From Akkermansiaceae bacterium (GTDB lineage Bacteria; Verrucomicrobiota; Verrucomicrobiia; Verrucomicrobiales; Akkermansiaceae): 7,041 nt of DNA. Shown one piece after another: positions 1 to 6,370 of the stretch (within the stretch, counting starts at the first letter, position 1; every line of letters starts with the position of its first letter). The position numbers were made by a program, and so were the translations under genes. A model generated the notes under the pieces. That model was given only the letters and a program-made list of their open reading frames with translations. It made no database searches and was not told the DNA's origin. The stretch covers positions 4,485 through 11,525 of the forward strand of contig WTJZ01000122.1 of NCBI GenBank assembly GCA_011524615.1, read 5' to 3'.

Positions 1-55
1 CCTAACCTCAGCCTAACCTCAGCCTAACCTCAGCCTAACCTCAGCCTAACCTCAG
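1..55. repeat. Perfect 11-bp tandem repeat, five copies
   Basis: Five exact head-to-tail copies of CCTAACCTCAG fill bases 1-55, and the array is cut by the window edge, so the true copy number may be higher. The next two 11-base blocks (56-66 and 67-77) look like degraded copies, with about 6 and 7 of 11 positions matching. The second of these contains the ATG of the following lipoprotein gene. The period is close to one turn of B-DNA and is not a multiple of three. One strand is purine-poor (C, T and A with a single G), so the array has a marked strand asymmetry. It could be a variable-number repeat acting on the promoter or leader of the next gene, or neutral slippage DNA. Confidence 0.95.
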
Positions 56-74
56 TCAAAACCAAGCCTAACAC

Positions 75-674
75 ATGAAGTCACTATACCTAATACTCGT
101 CGCCGCCTGCCTCACAGCACTCGTTTCATGCTCAAGCATGTCCTCCAAAGAACTCGTACTGATCAAGACTGAAGCCAGGCAACAACTCACTATAGTTAAG
201 AGTCCGACCTTAAACCCTCAGTTTAGATCCATCAGTCCCATCGCATCTAAGAGCAAGACCTACGGAATCAAAGGGGTAAAATCATTCGAGTCCATCTTAT
301 GCAAGCGCCTCCGAGAAAAGGGATATAATGCAAAGGTCTCTGACAAACCTGAAGGGGTCGCAAACATCGTAATAAAACCAGTCGTGCCTCCTACTAACGC
401 ACTCCAACACGGATCAGGTCTCTACCAACATAAGGTCGCAGGACAATACAGCCAACTCGAAGCGCATTGCAACCTGAGTACGAGCCTAGTCAACACCAAC
501 ACGAACGCCAGTACAACCTTCTACATGCCCTACAACCCTAAGCGCACTCAAATTCGAGGAGACATTAAATGCCTCCATGACTTAAGCTACAGAGATCGCA
601 TCAAAGCACTCTCTACTCTACAATCCCTCTACAACGAGACGGCAACCAATGTCATCCACAAGTTCAAACTCTAA
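75..674 (+). CDS. Small secreted lipoprotein of unknown function
   Basis: This 199-residue protein has a lipoprotein signal peptide: MKS, a hydrophobic stretch at about residues 4-17, and a lipobox LVSC with the lipidated cysteine at residue 19. The residue after it is serine, not aspartate, which would favour the outer membrane under the enterobacterial sorting rule; that rule may not hold here. The mature part has no motif I recognise. Residues about 70-105 read as a helix followed by a beta strand (ending IVIKPVVPP), which loosely resembles small periplasmic auxiliary lipoproteins, but this is only an impression. Mature cysteines are at about 76, 132 and 166. The ATG at 75 gives an intact signal peptide, so I accept it although no Shine-Dalgarno sequence precedes it and an 11-bp repeat runs up to it. 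It converges on lpxA with a 24-bp gap. Confidence 0.8.
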   Translation: MKSLYLILVAACLTALVSCSSMSSKELVLIKTEARQQLTIVKSPTLNPQFRSISPIASKSKTYGIKGVKSFESILCKRLREKGYNAKVSDKPEGVANIVIKPVVPPTNALQHGSGLYQHKVAGQYSQLEAHCNLSTSLVNTNTNASTTFYMPYNPKRTQIRGDIKCLHDLSYRDRIKALSTLQSLYNETATNVIHKFKL

Positions 675-694
675 TCAGAGCACATACAAGCCGA

Positions 695-709
695 TGACCT
701 ATCTGGTCA
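695..709. terminator. Weak hairpin between convergent genes
   Basis: TGACC and GGTCA form a 5-bp stem around a 5-base loop, overlapping the last codons and stop of lpxA and following the lipoprotein gene stop by about 20 bases. There is no T-run on either side, so it is a poor intrinsic terminator. It is the only stem I see in the 24-bp gap where two genes converge. Confidence 0.2.
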
Positions 710-1460
710 CCCCTCGCTCACTGGCGGCGACATAGTCTCTGACAACCGCAGTCAATCCACTCGCATCAGAGAGCCCCTCTAGGGCGTCGGCAAGGTTCTT
801 ATCCTTTTTAAGGAAGAGAGCCTTGTATGCTTTCTTGACCTCCTTGACTTGTTCATCGGTAAAACCCCGACGCTGCATCCCTACAGAATTAAAGCCACGT
901 ACTGCGGCAGGCGTGCCATCAACGATCATGAATGGCGGTACATCTTGTACAATCTTAGTGCACCCTCCCACGATACTATGAGCTCCAACTCTACAGAACT
1001 GGTGCACACCAGCCAGTCCACTAATAATCGCATAGTCCTCGACAATGACATGCCCAGCGATCGTTCCATTATTAGAGAAGATCGTGTTATTCCCTACCTG
1101 ACAGTCGTGAGCGACGTGTGAATAAGAGAGAAACAGGTTATCATGGCCGATCTTGGTCGGGATCTCCTTATCCGTGCTGCGATGAATAGTCGTATTCTCA
1201 CGGAAGACATTTCGATCGCCAATGACTAATGAGGTAGGCTCTCCATCGTACTTAAGATCTTGAGTCTTCCCCCCTATCGCTGAGAATGGAAAGAATTCGC
1301 ACTCCTGCCCGATGGTCGTTAACCCATCGATCACCACATGAGAGTGCAGCTTACACCCATCACCAATCGTCACCCCAGCATTGATCACACAATAGGGTCC
1401 AATCTCGACATTTCTGCCAATAGTAGCCTCAGAAGAGATGATAGCGGTCTCATGAATCAT
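699..1460 (-). CDS. lpxA: Acyl-ACP--UDP-N-acetylglucosamine O-acyltransferase (LpxA)
   Basis: LpxA catalyses the first step of lipid A synthesis in the cytoplasm, moving a 3-hydroxyacyl chain from acyl carrier protein to the 3-OH of UDP-GlcNAc. The 253 residues compare with 262 in E. coli. Hexapeptide repeats of the left-handed beta-helix fill about residues 1-185. A helical C-terminal domain follows, starting near MQRRGF. By alignment from memory with the E. coli enzyme, the catalytic His125 corresponds to H118 in SHVAHDC. H137 (AGHV), H153 (VHQF) and K70 (QDLKY) match His144, His160 and Lys76. The chain-length position Gly173 is conserved as G166, which suggests a long acyl chain. The ATG is supported by AAAAGGTG ending 8 bases upstream (1469-1476). 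No lpxD, fabZ or lpxB is adjacent, unlike the enterobacterial cluster. It is divergent from ilvC. Confidence 0.97.
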   Translation of the reverse strand: MIHETAIISSEATIGRNVEIGPYCVINAGVTIGDGCKLHSHVVIDGLTTIGQECEFFPFSAIGGKTQDLKYDGEPTSLVIGDRNVFRENTTIHRSTDKEIPTKIGHDNLFLSYSHVAHDCQVGNNTIFSNNGTIAGHVIVEDYAIISGLAGVHQFCRVGAHSIVGGCTKIVQDVPPFMIVDGTPAAVRGFNSVGMQRRGFTDEQVKEVKKAYKALFLKKDKNLADALEGLSDASGLTAVVRDYVAASERGVTR

Positions 1461-1468
1461 AATGAAGA

Positions 1469-1476
1469 CACCTTTT
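1469..1476 (-). promoter_or_regulatory. Ribosome binding site of lpxA
   Basis: AAAAGGTG on the minus strand lies 8 bases before the lpxA ATG. It is the clearest Shine-Dalgarno-like sequence in the window and fixes the lpxA start. The lipoprotein, ilvC and beta-helix genes have nothing comparable. Confidence 0.6.
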
Positions 1477-1503
1477 AGGGACGAATTTCTGGTTGTAAAG
1501 CGT

Positions 1504-1520
1504 GCAAATGTGACATTTGC
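1504..1520. promoter_or_regulatory. Perfect 8+1+8 palindrome, candidate operator
   Basis: GCAAATGT, a central G, then ACATTTGC form a perfect inverted repeat in the 148-bp gap between divergent lpxA and ilvC. Its centre (1512) is 52 bases upstream of the lpxA start and 97 upstream of the ilvC start. The short odd-centred symmetry is typical of a dimeric regulator's site. The 1-base centre makes an RNA hairpin unlikely. Which gene it controls, and by what protein, cannot be told from this sequence. Confidence 0.5.
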
Positions 1521-1553
1521 GGAAACTTTTCGCTTTTTTAATGAAGCGCATGC

Positions 1554-1582
1554 TTGACGCTAGGCCAGATTACCTCCACGTT
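1554..1582 (+). promoter_or_regulatory. Weak candidate promoter for ilvC
   Basis: TTGACG at 1554-1559 is a good -35 hexamer. At 17-bp spacing the -10 position reads CACGTT, which is poor. The location, about 25 bases before the ilvC ATG, suits a short leader. Given the weak -10 this is tentative, and another sigma factor or an activator is possible. Confidence 0.2.
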
Positions 1583-1608
1583 GCCCCACCAGAACAATTA
1601 TTAAAGTA

Positions 1609-2658
1609 ATGGCAGCTAAAATCTACACAGACGCAGACGCGAATCTCGATGCGGTTAAGTCACGCAAGCTCGCGATCATCGGTTTCGGTTCACAAGGACA
1701 CGCACACGCTCTTAACCTCAAGGACAGCGGATGTGAAGTGATCATCGGTCTCCACGCTACCTCTAAGTCACGTGAAGTTGCTTCAAAACTTGGTTTCCAA
1801 GTAATGGACGTAGCAGAAGCAGTAACAGCTTCAGACGTGATCATGGTTGCTACTCCTGACACAGTTATCCCAGCTCTCTACGAAAAAGACATCGCTCCAA
1901 ACCTCTCAGCAGGTAAGACACTCTTCTTCGCTCACGGCTTCGCAGTACACTACGGATTCGTTACACCTCCAGAGGACGTAAACGTTGCACTCGTTGCTCC
2001 AAAGGGTCCTGGTCACACAGTACGTAGCCAGTTCACACAAGGAAAAGGTGTTCCAGGTCTCGTTGCTATCCACCAAGATGCAACAGGTGAAACACTCGAG
2101 ATCGCTCTCGGATGGGCTAAAGGTCTCGGATGTACACGTGGTGGTGTATTCGAAACAAACTTCCGTGAGGAAACAAACACAGACCTCTTCGGTGAGCAAG
2201 TTGTTCTCTGTGGTGGTGCATCTGCACTTGTTAAGGCTGGTTTCGAAACTCTCGTTGAAGCTGGATACCAACCTGAAATGGCATACTTCGAGTGTCTTCA
2301 CGAGCTTAAGCTCATCGTTGACCTCATGATCGAGTCAGGTATCGCAGGTATGCGCTTCTCTATCTCAGAAACAGCTGAGTGGGGTGACGTATCAGTAGGA
2401 CCTAAGATCATCGACGCATCTGTAAAAGAGCGTATGAAAGAGCAGCTTAAGGCTATTGAAGAAGGTGAATTCGCTCGTGAGTGGATGGCTGAGTACGAAG
2501 GTGGATACCAGAAGTTCAGCAAGATCCGTGAAGAGGAAGCTGCACACCAAATCGAAGAAGTTGGTACACGTCTCCGCTCAATGATGAGCTGGCACGGTGG
2601 TGAGAAGACAGTAAAAGCTGGCATGAGCCAAGCTGACTACGTCTCAGGCACTAAGTAA
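1609..2658 (+). CDS. ilvC: Ketol-acid reductoisomerase, class I (IlvC)
   Basis: IlvC isomerises and reduces 2-acetolactate or 2-aceto-2-hydroxybutyrate with NAD(P)H and Mg2+, in isoleucine, valine and leucine synthesis. The 349 residues fit the short class I form. The Rossmann motif GFGSQGHAHALNLKDSG is at about 25-41. The cofactor loop (about 47-54, GLHATSKS) keeps the two serines that bind the NADPH phosphate but has H49 where Arg is common. AHGF (H109) and APKGPGHTVR (K132) follow. The knotted C-terminal domain supplies metal and catalytic acids D192, E196, E228 and E232, plus S251. All key residues are present. The ATG leaves a normal N terminus, although no Shine-Dalgarno sequence is visible. 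Codon use is strongly biased: 16 of 20 Thr codons are ACA and all 11 Arg codons are CGT or CGC, suggesting high expression. ilvB and ilvN are not adjacent. A strong terminator follows. Confidence 0.98.
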   Translation: MAAKIYTDADANLDAVKSRKLAIIGFGSQGHAHALNLKDSGCEVIIGLHATSKSREVASKLGFQVMDVAEAVTASDVIMVATPDTVIPALYEKDIAPNLSAGKTLFFAHGFAVHYGFVTPPEDVNVALVAPKGPGHTVRSQFTQGKGVPGLVAIHQDATGETLEIALGWAKGLGCTRGGVFETNFREETNTDLFGEQVVLCGGASALVKAGFETLVEAGYQPEMAYFECLHELKLIVDLMIESGIAGMRFSISETAEWGDVSVGPKIIDASVKERMKEQLKAIEEGEFAREWMAEYEGGYQKFSKIREEEAAHQIEEVGTRLRSMMSWHGGEKTVKAGMSQADYVSGTK

Positions 2659-2680
2659 TTCTACTTACTTCTCTCATATC

Positions 2681-2715
2681 AAAAGCCTCACTGATGATTC
2701 AGTGAGGCTTTTTTT
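2681..2715 (+). terminator. Intrinsic terminator of ilvC
   Basis: A perfect 14-bp stem (2681-2694 with 2699-2712, core GCCTCACTGA) closes a TGAT loop and ends in seven T residues (2709-2715). It starts 22 bases after the ilvC stop. The A-run on the left arm gives only four T residues in the other direction, so it acts mainly on the plus strand. Confidence 0.95.
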
Positions 2716-2807
2716 GTGCCCACGCTCCCACTTTCTGAGAAAAGATCGCAAATTCATATAGAAGCCCCCTCTAGCTATCATACTGTCATAGTAAATCAGC
2801 AACAAGA

Positions 2808-2837
2808 TTGGCACACACAACAATGACCTAGTTTAAT
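2808..2837 (+). promoter_or_regulatory. Candidate sigma-70 promoter of the beta-helix gene
   Basis: TTGGCA (2808-2813) and TTTAAT (2832-2837) are separated by 18 bases, each close to consensus. The implied leader is about 90 bases. TGGCAC inside the -35 resembles half of a sigma-54 site, but the matching TTGC half is absent, so I prefer sigma-70. Confidence 0.35.
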
Positions 2838-2855
2838 ATCCTTTTACCTAAAAAA

Positions 2856-2872
2856 GTTCAAAAGGTGTTCAA
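2856..2872. repeat. GTTCAA direct repeat at 11-bp spacing in leader
   Basis: GTTCAA occurs at 2856-2861 and again at 2867-2872, exactly 11 bases apart, so both lie on the same DNA face just downstream of the candidate promoter. Around it are nested short inverted repeats: CCTAG (2827-2831) with CTAGG (2875-2879), and CCTTTT (2840-2845) with AAAAGG (2860-2865). It could be a regulator site or a leader RNA fold. The arms are short, so chance is possible. Confidence 0.25.
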
Positions 2873-2935
2873 CTCTAGGCTTAGGAAGCACACTTATATT
2901 ACAACCCCATTACACTAAATACTCATATACACTTT

Positions 2936-5821
2936 ATGAAAAAAACCGCCCTTCTACTAGCAGCTCTAGCGACCTCATCGCAGGCCCTAGACCTCTACGT
3001 AAGCCCGACAGGCAACGACTCCCAGAGTGGAGAACAATCATCCCCTCTCGCTACCATTGCTAAAGCGAAAGAAAAGGCACGTCCGTTTCTAGGAAAGGAA
3101 ACAGTCAATATCAATCTCGAGGACGGCATCTACTACCTCGCTGATACGCTCAAATTCTCCCCAGAGGATTCTGGCTCTGCCGAGTTCCCATTTACGATCA
3201 AAGCACTCAATGAGGGACAAGCCGTCCTCAGTGGTGGTTCTGCTCTGAACCTAGACTGGAGTGAATACCAGAACGGTATCTTCCAAGCAAAGACCCCAGA
3301 GGGGCTCAAGATCGACCAACTTTTCATCGAAGGGACGAACCAGCGTATGGCTCGCTACCCTAACTATGATGCGAGCAAAAAAGCAGAACCATACCAAGGA
3401 TACTCTCCTGACGCCTTCTCAAAAGAAAAAGCCGCAGGTTGGGCAGACCCGACCGGTGCCTACATTCATGCGATGCACAGAGGACAATGGGGTGGATACC
3501 ACTTCATCATCACCGGTAAAGATGCTGCAGGAGAAGTAACATACGAAGGCGGATGGCAGAACAACCGCCGCTCATCTATCCACGAAGAATACCGCATGGT
3601 CGAGAACATCTTCGAAGAGCTCGACGCACCAGGAGAGTGGTACCATAACGCGAAGACAAGCACTCTCTACTACATGCCAACAGAGGGAATCGACCTCTCT
3701 AGTGCTAAGGTAGAAGTCGTACGCCTGCCTCACCTCATCGAGTTCAATGGCTCAGAGGAGAATACCGTCTCACACATCACGCTCAGTGGTGTCACCGTGC
3801 GCCATGCTGCTCGTACCTTTATGGATACTAAGGAGCAAATGGTGCGCTCAGACTGGACGATCTACCGTGGTGGTGCCATCTTCCTGACCGGTACTGAACA
3901 CATCTCCATCCTCGACTCAGAGTTCGACCAAGTAGGTGGTAACGCAGTCTTCGTCAGCAACTACAACAGGAACGCACTCGTCAAGGGATGTCACATTCAC
4001 CACACCGGTGCGAGTGGAGTCTGCTTCGTCGGTGATCCAGAAGCTCTGTATAACCCACTCTTCGAGTACGGCGAGAAGAACGACCTCTCCAAGATCGACC
4101 TCACCAAAGGACCAAAGACGAATAACTACCCGATGGACTGTGAGGTGGCAGACTGTCTCATCACCAATATTGGTACCGTAGAGAGACAACCTGCGGGTAT
4201 CCAAATCGAGATGGCAGCCAAAATCACTGCACGTGACTGCTCTATCTATGATACCGCCCGTGCCGGGATTAACATCGGTGATGGTGCCTTTGGTGGCCAC
4301 CTCATCGAGCGTCTCGATGTCTTCGATACCGTATTAGAGACACACGACCACGGTTCCTTCAATTCATGGGGACGTGACCGTTACTGGAGACACGATCACC
4401 TCACCGCCTCACAACAGGCTGTTGATGCGAACCCAGAGCTCCCATTCCTAGACGCGATCTACACGACTACCATTCGTGACAGTCGTTGGCGCTGTGACCA
4501 CGGTTGGGACATCGACCTCGATGATGGATCGACGAACTACGATATCTATAACAACCTCATGATCAGAGGTGGCCTCAAGCTCCGTGAAGGATTCCGTCGT
4601 AAGGCATGGAACAACATTATCCTCAATAACGGACTCAGTTCACACGTATGGTTCAACAACAGTAAGGATAGCGTTACTGGTAACATCATGGCTCGATGCA
4701 ACAACCCATATGTAGTAGGTGACGTAGACGTAAGCCACCTCGTCGATAAGAACTTCTACTACCAAGCAGACCAAGCATCTCTCGAGCGCGTTCAAAATAA
4801 GAGTAACTGGGACCACAACTCTCTCTTCGGTGACGCCATGTTCGTTGATCCAGAGAACGGTGACTTCCGTATCAAAGAAGGATCTCCAGCATTCGAAATC
4901 GGGTTCAAGAACTTCCCAATGGACCAGTTCGGTGTGAAGAAGCCATCACTCAAGGCGATCGCAAGAACACCTGAGATCCCGTACAGCAACCCTAAGAAAC
5001 AAGCTGCTAGCTCAGTTCAACCAGCAAAACCACTCAGCATCACATGGCTTGGCGGAACACTCACAGCCCTCAAAGGGGAAGAGTTCTCTGCATACGGCGT
5101 TAAGAAAAAGGACGGTGGTGTTGCCATCCGCGGACTCAAAGAGGGCGCTACTGCACTAAAGTATGGTATTCAGGATAATGACCTCGTACAGGGCATCAAT
5201 GGTAAGAAAGTCTCTACCGTAGAACAGTTCATCGCAGCTGTCGCTAACCCAGAGGCTAAGACCCTCGAGTTAAAGCTCGTGCGTAACCAACAAGCAGCTA
5301 GTGCTACGGTCCCAGTTAAGACAATAACCGAATACGAAACCATCTTCTCACAGAAGAGCTTCACTCACCCATCCATCGACACCTCTAAGAAGGTCGTAGC
5401 AAACATCAACCTCGCAAATAGTGGCGCAGACACCCTTACCGATGGCAAGCTTGCCGACGACTTTGGCGCCGTCTTCAGCAATGGAGTAACCGAAGGAATG
5501 TTCCGTATGGATCTTGGTAAGGTCTCAAACGTACAATCCATTACCTCTTGGGCCTTCAAGAAGGGATCGTCACGTGGCGACCAAAAGATTACCATCTTTG
5601 CCAGTGCAGCTGATAAACCAGGCTGGGATCTCACTAAGTATGAAGAACTAGGCCTCATCGACACCTCTAACCAAGATAACCTTAACTTCTCCCAGGCGAC
5701 CCTCAAGAGCAGCAATAGTAAGTCCCTAGGGCAATACCGCTGGATCCTCTGGAAGGCATACCCAATCTCTCCAGTAGGTGAAAACACCTCATTCCAAGAG
5801 TTTGCGGTAGAGACTAAGTAA
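2936..5821 (+). CDS. Secreted beta-helix protein with PDZ domain, probable carbohydrate-active enzyme
   Basis: This is a 961-residue Sec-exported protein. A signal peptide covers about 1-17 (MKK, hydrophobic core, SQA cleavage site). Residues about 18-670 form a right-handed parallel beta-helix. They open with LYVSPTGNDSQSG and the conserved ATIAKAKEKAR helix, followed by a strand of the form FTIKALNEGQAVLSGG. This opening is typical of the pectin-lyase-like superfamily that includes GH141-type glycosidases. The conserved core motifs are HDHGSFNSWGRDRYW (470-484), DHGWDIDLDDGSTNYDIYNN (521-540) and GGLKLREGF (545-553). The Asp-rich stretch is the likeliest active site. Residues about 700-785 are a PDZ domain (GGVAIRGLKEG then LVQGINGKKVS). 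Residues about 796-961 resemble a discoidin-like galactose-binding module (LTDGKLADDFG). No lipobox or sorting tail is visible. The ATG has no Shine-Dalgarno sequence but gives an intact signal peptide. The substrate is unknown; GH141 membership is my inference. Confidence 0.8.
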   Translation: MKKTALLLAALATSSQALDLYVSPTGNDSQSGEQSSPLATIAKAKEKARPFLGKETVNINLEDGIYYLADTLKFSPEDSGSAEFPFTIKALNEGQAVLSGGSALNLDWSEYQNGIFQAKTPEGLKIDQLFIEGTNQRMARYPNYDASKKAEPYQGYSPDAFSKEKAAGWADPTGAYIHAMHRGQWGGYHFIITGKDAAGEVTYEGGWQNNRRSSIHEEYRMVENIFEELDAPGEWYHNAKTSTLYYMPTEGIDLSSAKVEVVRLPHLIEFNGSEENTVSHITLSGVTVRHAARTFMDTKEQMVRSDWTIYRGGAIFLTGTEHISILDSEFDQVGGNAVFVSNYNRNALVKGCHIHHTGASGVCFVGDPEALYNPLFEYGEKNDLSKIDLTKGPKTNNYPMDCEVADCLITNIGTVERQPAGIQIEMAAKITARDCSIYDTARAGINIGDGAFGGHLIERLDVFDTVLETHDHGSFNSWGRDRYWRHDHLTASQQAVDANPELPFLDAIYTTTIRDSRWRCDHGWDIDLDDGSTNYDIYNNLMIRGGLKLREGFRRKAWNNIILNNGLSSHVWFNNSKDSVTGNIMARCNNPYVVGDVDVSHLVDKNFYYQADQASLERVQNKSNWDHNSLFGDAMFVDPENGDFRIKEGSPAFEIGFKNFPMDQFGVKKPSLKAIARTPEIPYSNPKKQAASSVQPAKPLSITWLGGTLTALKGEEFSAYGVKKKDGGVAIRGLKEGATALKYGIQDNDLVQGINGKKVSTVEQFIAAVANPEAKTLELKLVRNQQAASATVPVKTITEYETIFSQKSFTHPSIDTSKKVVANINLANSGADTLTDGKLADDFGAVFSNGVTEGMFRMDLGKVSNVQSITSWAFKKGSSRGDQKITIFASAADKPGWDLTKYEELGLIDTSNQDNLNFSQATLKSSNSKSLGQYRWILWKAYPISPVGENTSFQEFAVETK

Positions 5822-5841
5822 TTACCCCTCTGCATCACCAC

Positions 5842-5878
5842 AATAGGCCCTGCCAGCTTCACTGCTGCAGGGCTTATT
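5842..5878. terminator. Shared hairpin terminator between convergent genes
   Basis: Left arm 5842-5857 pairs with right arm 5864-5878. The stem has 15 pairs including one G-U, with one bulged C at 5854 and a six-base loop. The core is GCCCTGC with GCAGGGC. It is flanked by AATA on the left and TTATTT on the right, so U-richness is weak but present on both strands. It lies 20 bases after the beta-helix gene stop and overlaps the stop codon of the minus-strand gene, so it probably serves both. Confidence 0.65.
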
Positions 5879-6197
5879 TGCTTTCAGCCTTTAACGAATA
5901 GGCCTTATCCCAATCACAACTATTACAACGTAACACCCTCTCCTTGGGTAAATTTGCCACCACCACCTCTACCAGCATTACTGGTATCACGATCATAGCA
6001 ACCATCAATGCGCCAAAGTGCCCTCCCGATACGTTATGACCTAACACACCTAACCCTGCGGTGAATGAAAGACTCCATAACACGATAATAATCAGCATCT
6101 GATGATTGAGAACAAACTCAGCCCAGCCCTTGTACTGCGTGACCAACGAACCAGCCGCAAAAAATGTCCGTCCACAACAAGGACAATTCTGAGGCAT
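5874..6197 (-). CDS. Small two-helix membrane protein with split CxxC pairs
   Basis: This is an unrecognised protein of 107 residues from the ATG at 6197. It begins MPQNCPCCGRTFF, with C5 and C8 as a CxxC pair and an extra C7. Two hydrophobic segments follow at about 33-53 and 61-82, with a short GHNVSGGHF loop between them. The tail carries a second pair, RCNSCDW, at C91 and C94. With two membrane spans, both pairs lie on the same side and could form one zinc ribbon. This is inference from layout. The frame stays open upstream to a TTG at 6254 (126 residues). I prefer the ATG because it places the zinc knuckle at the N terminus, as is usual, and because the upstream residues look non-coding. 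AGGAAG lies 13 bases before it, which is a long spacing. It is convergent with the beta-helix gene. Confidence 0.65.
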   Translation of the reverse strand: MPQNCPCCGRTFFAAGSLVTQYKGWAEFVLNHQMLIIIVLWSLSFTAGLGVLGHNVSGGHFGALMVAMIVIPVMLVEVVVANLPKERVLRCNSCDWDKAYSLKAESK

Positions 6198-6289
6198 GTA
6201 TGACGGTATTCTTCCTAACACTCCTTTTTCGCGCACATTATTCACGCATCTCAAACTAGCCTTTGAACCCGATACTATCTATTACAATA

Positions 6290-6311
6290 AGTGATCAAAA
6301 AAATAATCACT
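6290..6311. repeat. Short inverted repeat upstream of first tRNA unit
   Basis: AGTGAT (6290-6295) and ATCACT (6306-6311) flank a ten-base A-rich loop. It sits between the start of the minus-strand membrane protein gene and the tRNA promoter, just before the -35 region. The arm is only 6 bp and chance is possible. It could be a regulator site for either gene. Confidence 0.25.
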
Positions 6312-6327
6312 ATTTTACAAATGTAGC

Positions 6328-6355
6328 TTGACGAATAAAAATCGTTATGCATAAT
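6328..6355 (+). promoter_or_regulatory. Promoter of tRNA-Arg copy 1
   Basis: A -35 TTGACG (6328-6333) and a -10 CATAAT (6350-6355) are separated by 16 bases. Transcription should start near 6362, giving a leader of roughly 9 bases before the tRNA. The bases after the -10 begin GC, as in stable-RNA promoters under stringent control. Both hexamers recur at the same place in copy 2 although the spacer differs, which supports them as functional. Confidence 0.75.
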
Positions 6356-6370
6356 GCTTCTCCACTAAAC

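Noticed and set aside
1..55. CRISPR array or telomere
   Set aside because: The units are only 11 bases with no spacers, so not CRISPR. The motif is telomere-like in appearance, but the sequence continues into an ordinary bacterial lipoprotein gene and there is no terminal hairpin or other sign of a chromosome end.
849..1121. 90-residue plus-strand frame inside lpxA
   Set aside because: It lies wholly antisense to lpxA, whose product aligns with the known family end to end. The shadow frame has no motif and no ribosome binding site.
1906..2329. Cysteine-rich minus-strand frame (131 residues) and a plus-strand frame (114 residues) inside ilvC
   Set aside because: Both are by-products of ilvC's narrow codon choice (many ACA and GGT codons read as Cys, Thr or Ser in other frames). 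They have low-complexity composition and no upstream signals.
2809..2830. Sigma-54 promoter upstream of the beta-helix gene (TGGCAC present)
   Set aside because: The second half (TTGC at the -12 position) is missing, while sigma-70-like hexamers overlap the same site.
5365..5862. 165-residue minus-strand frame over the end of the beta-helix gene
   Set aside because: It is antisense to a coherent C-terminal domain of the 961-residue protein and crosses the terminator hairpin. Its composition is not protein-like.
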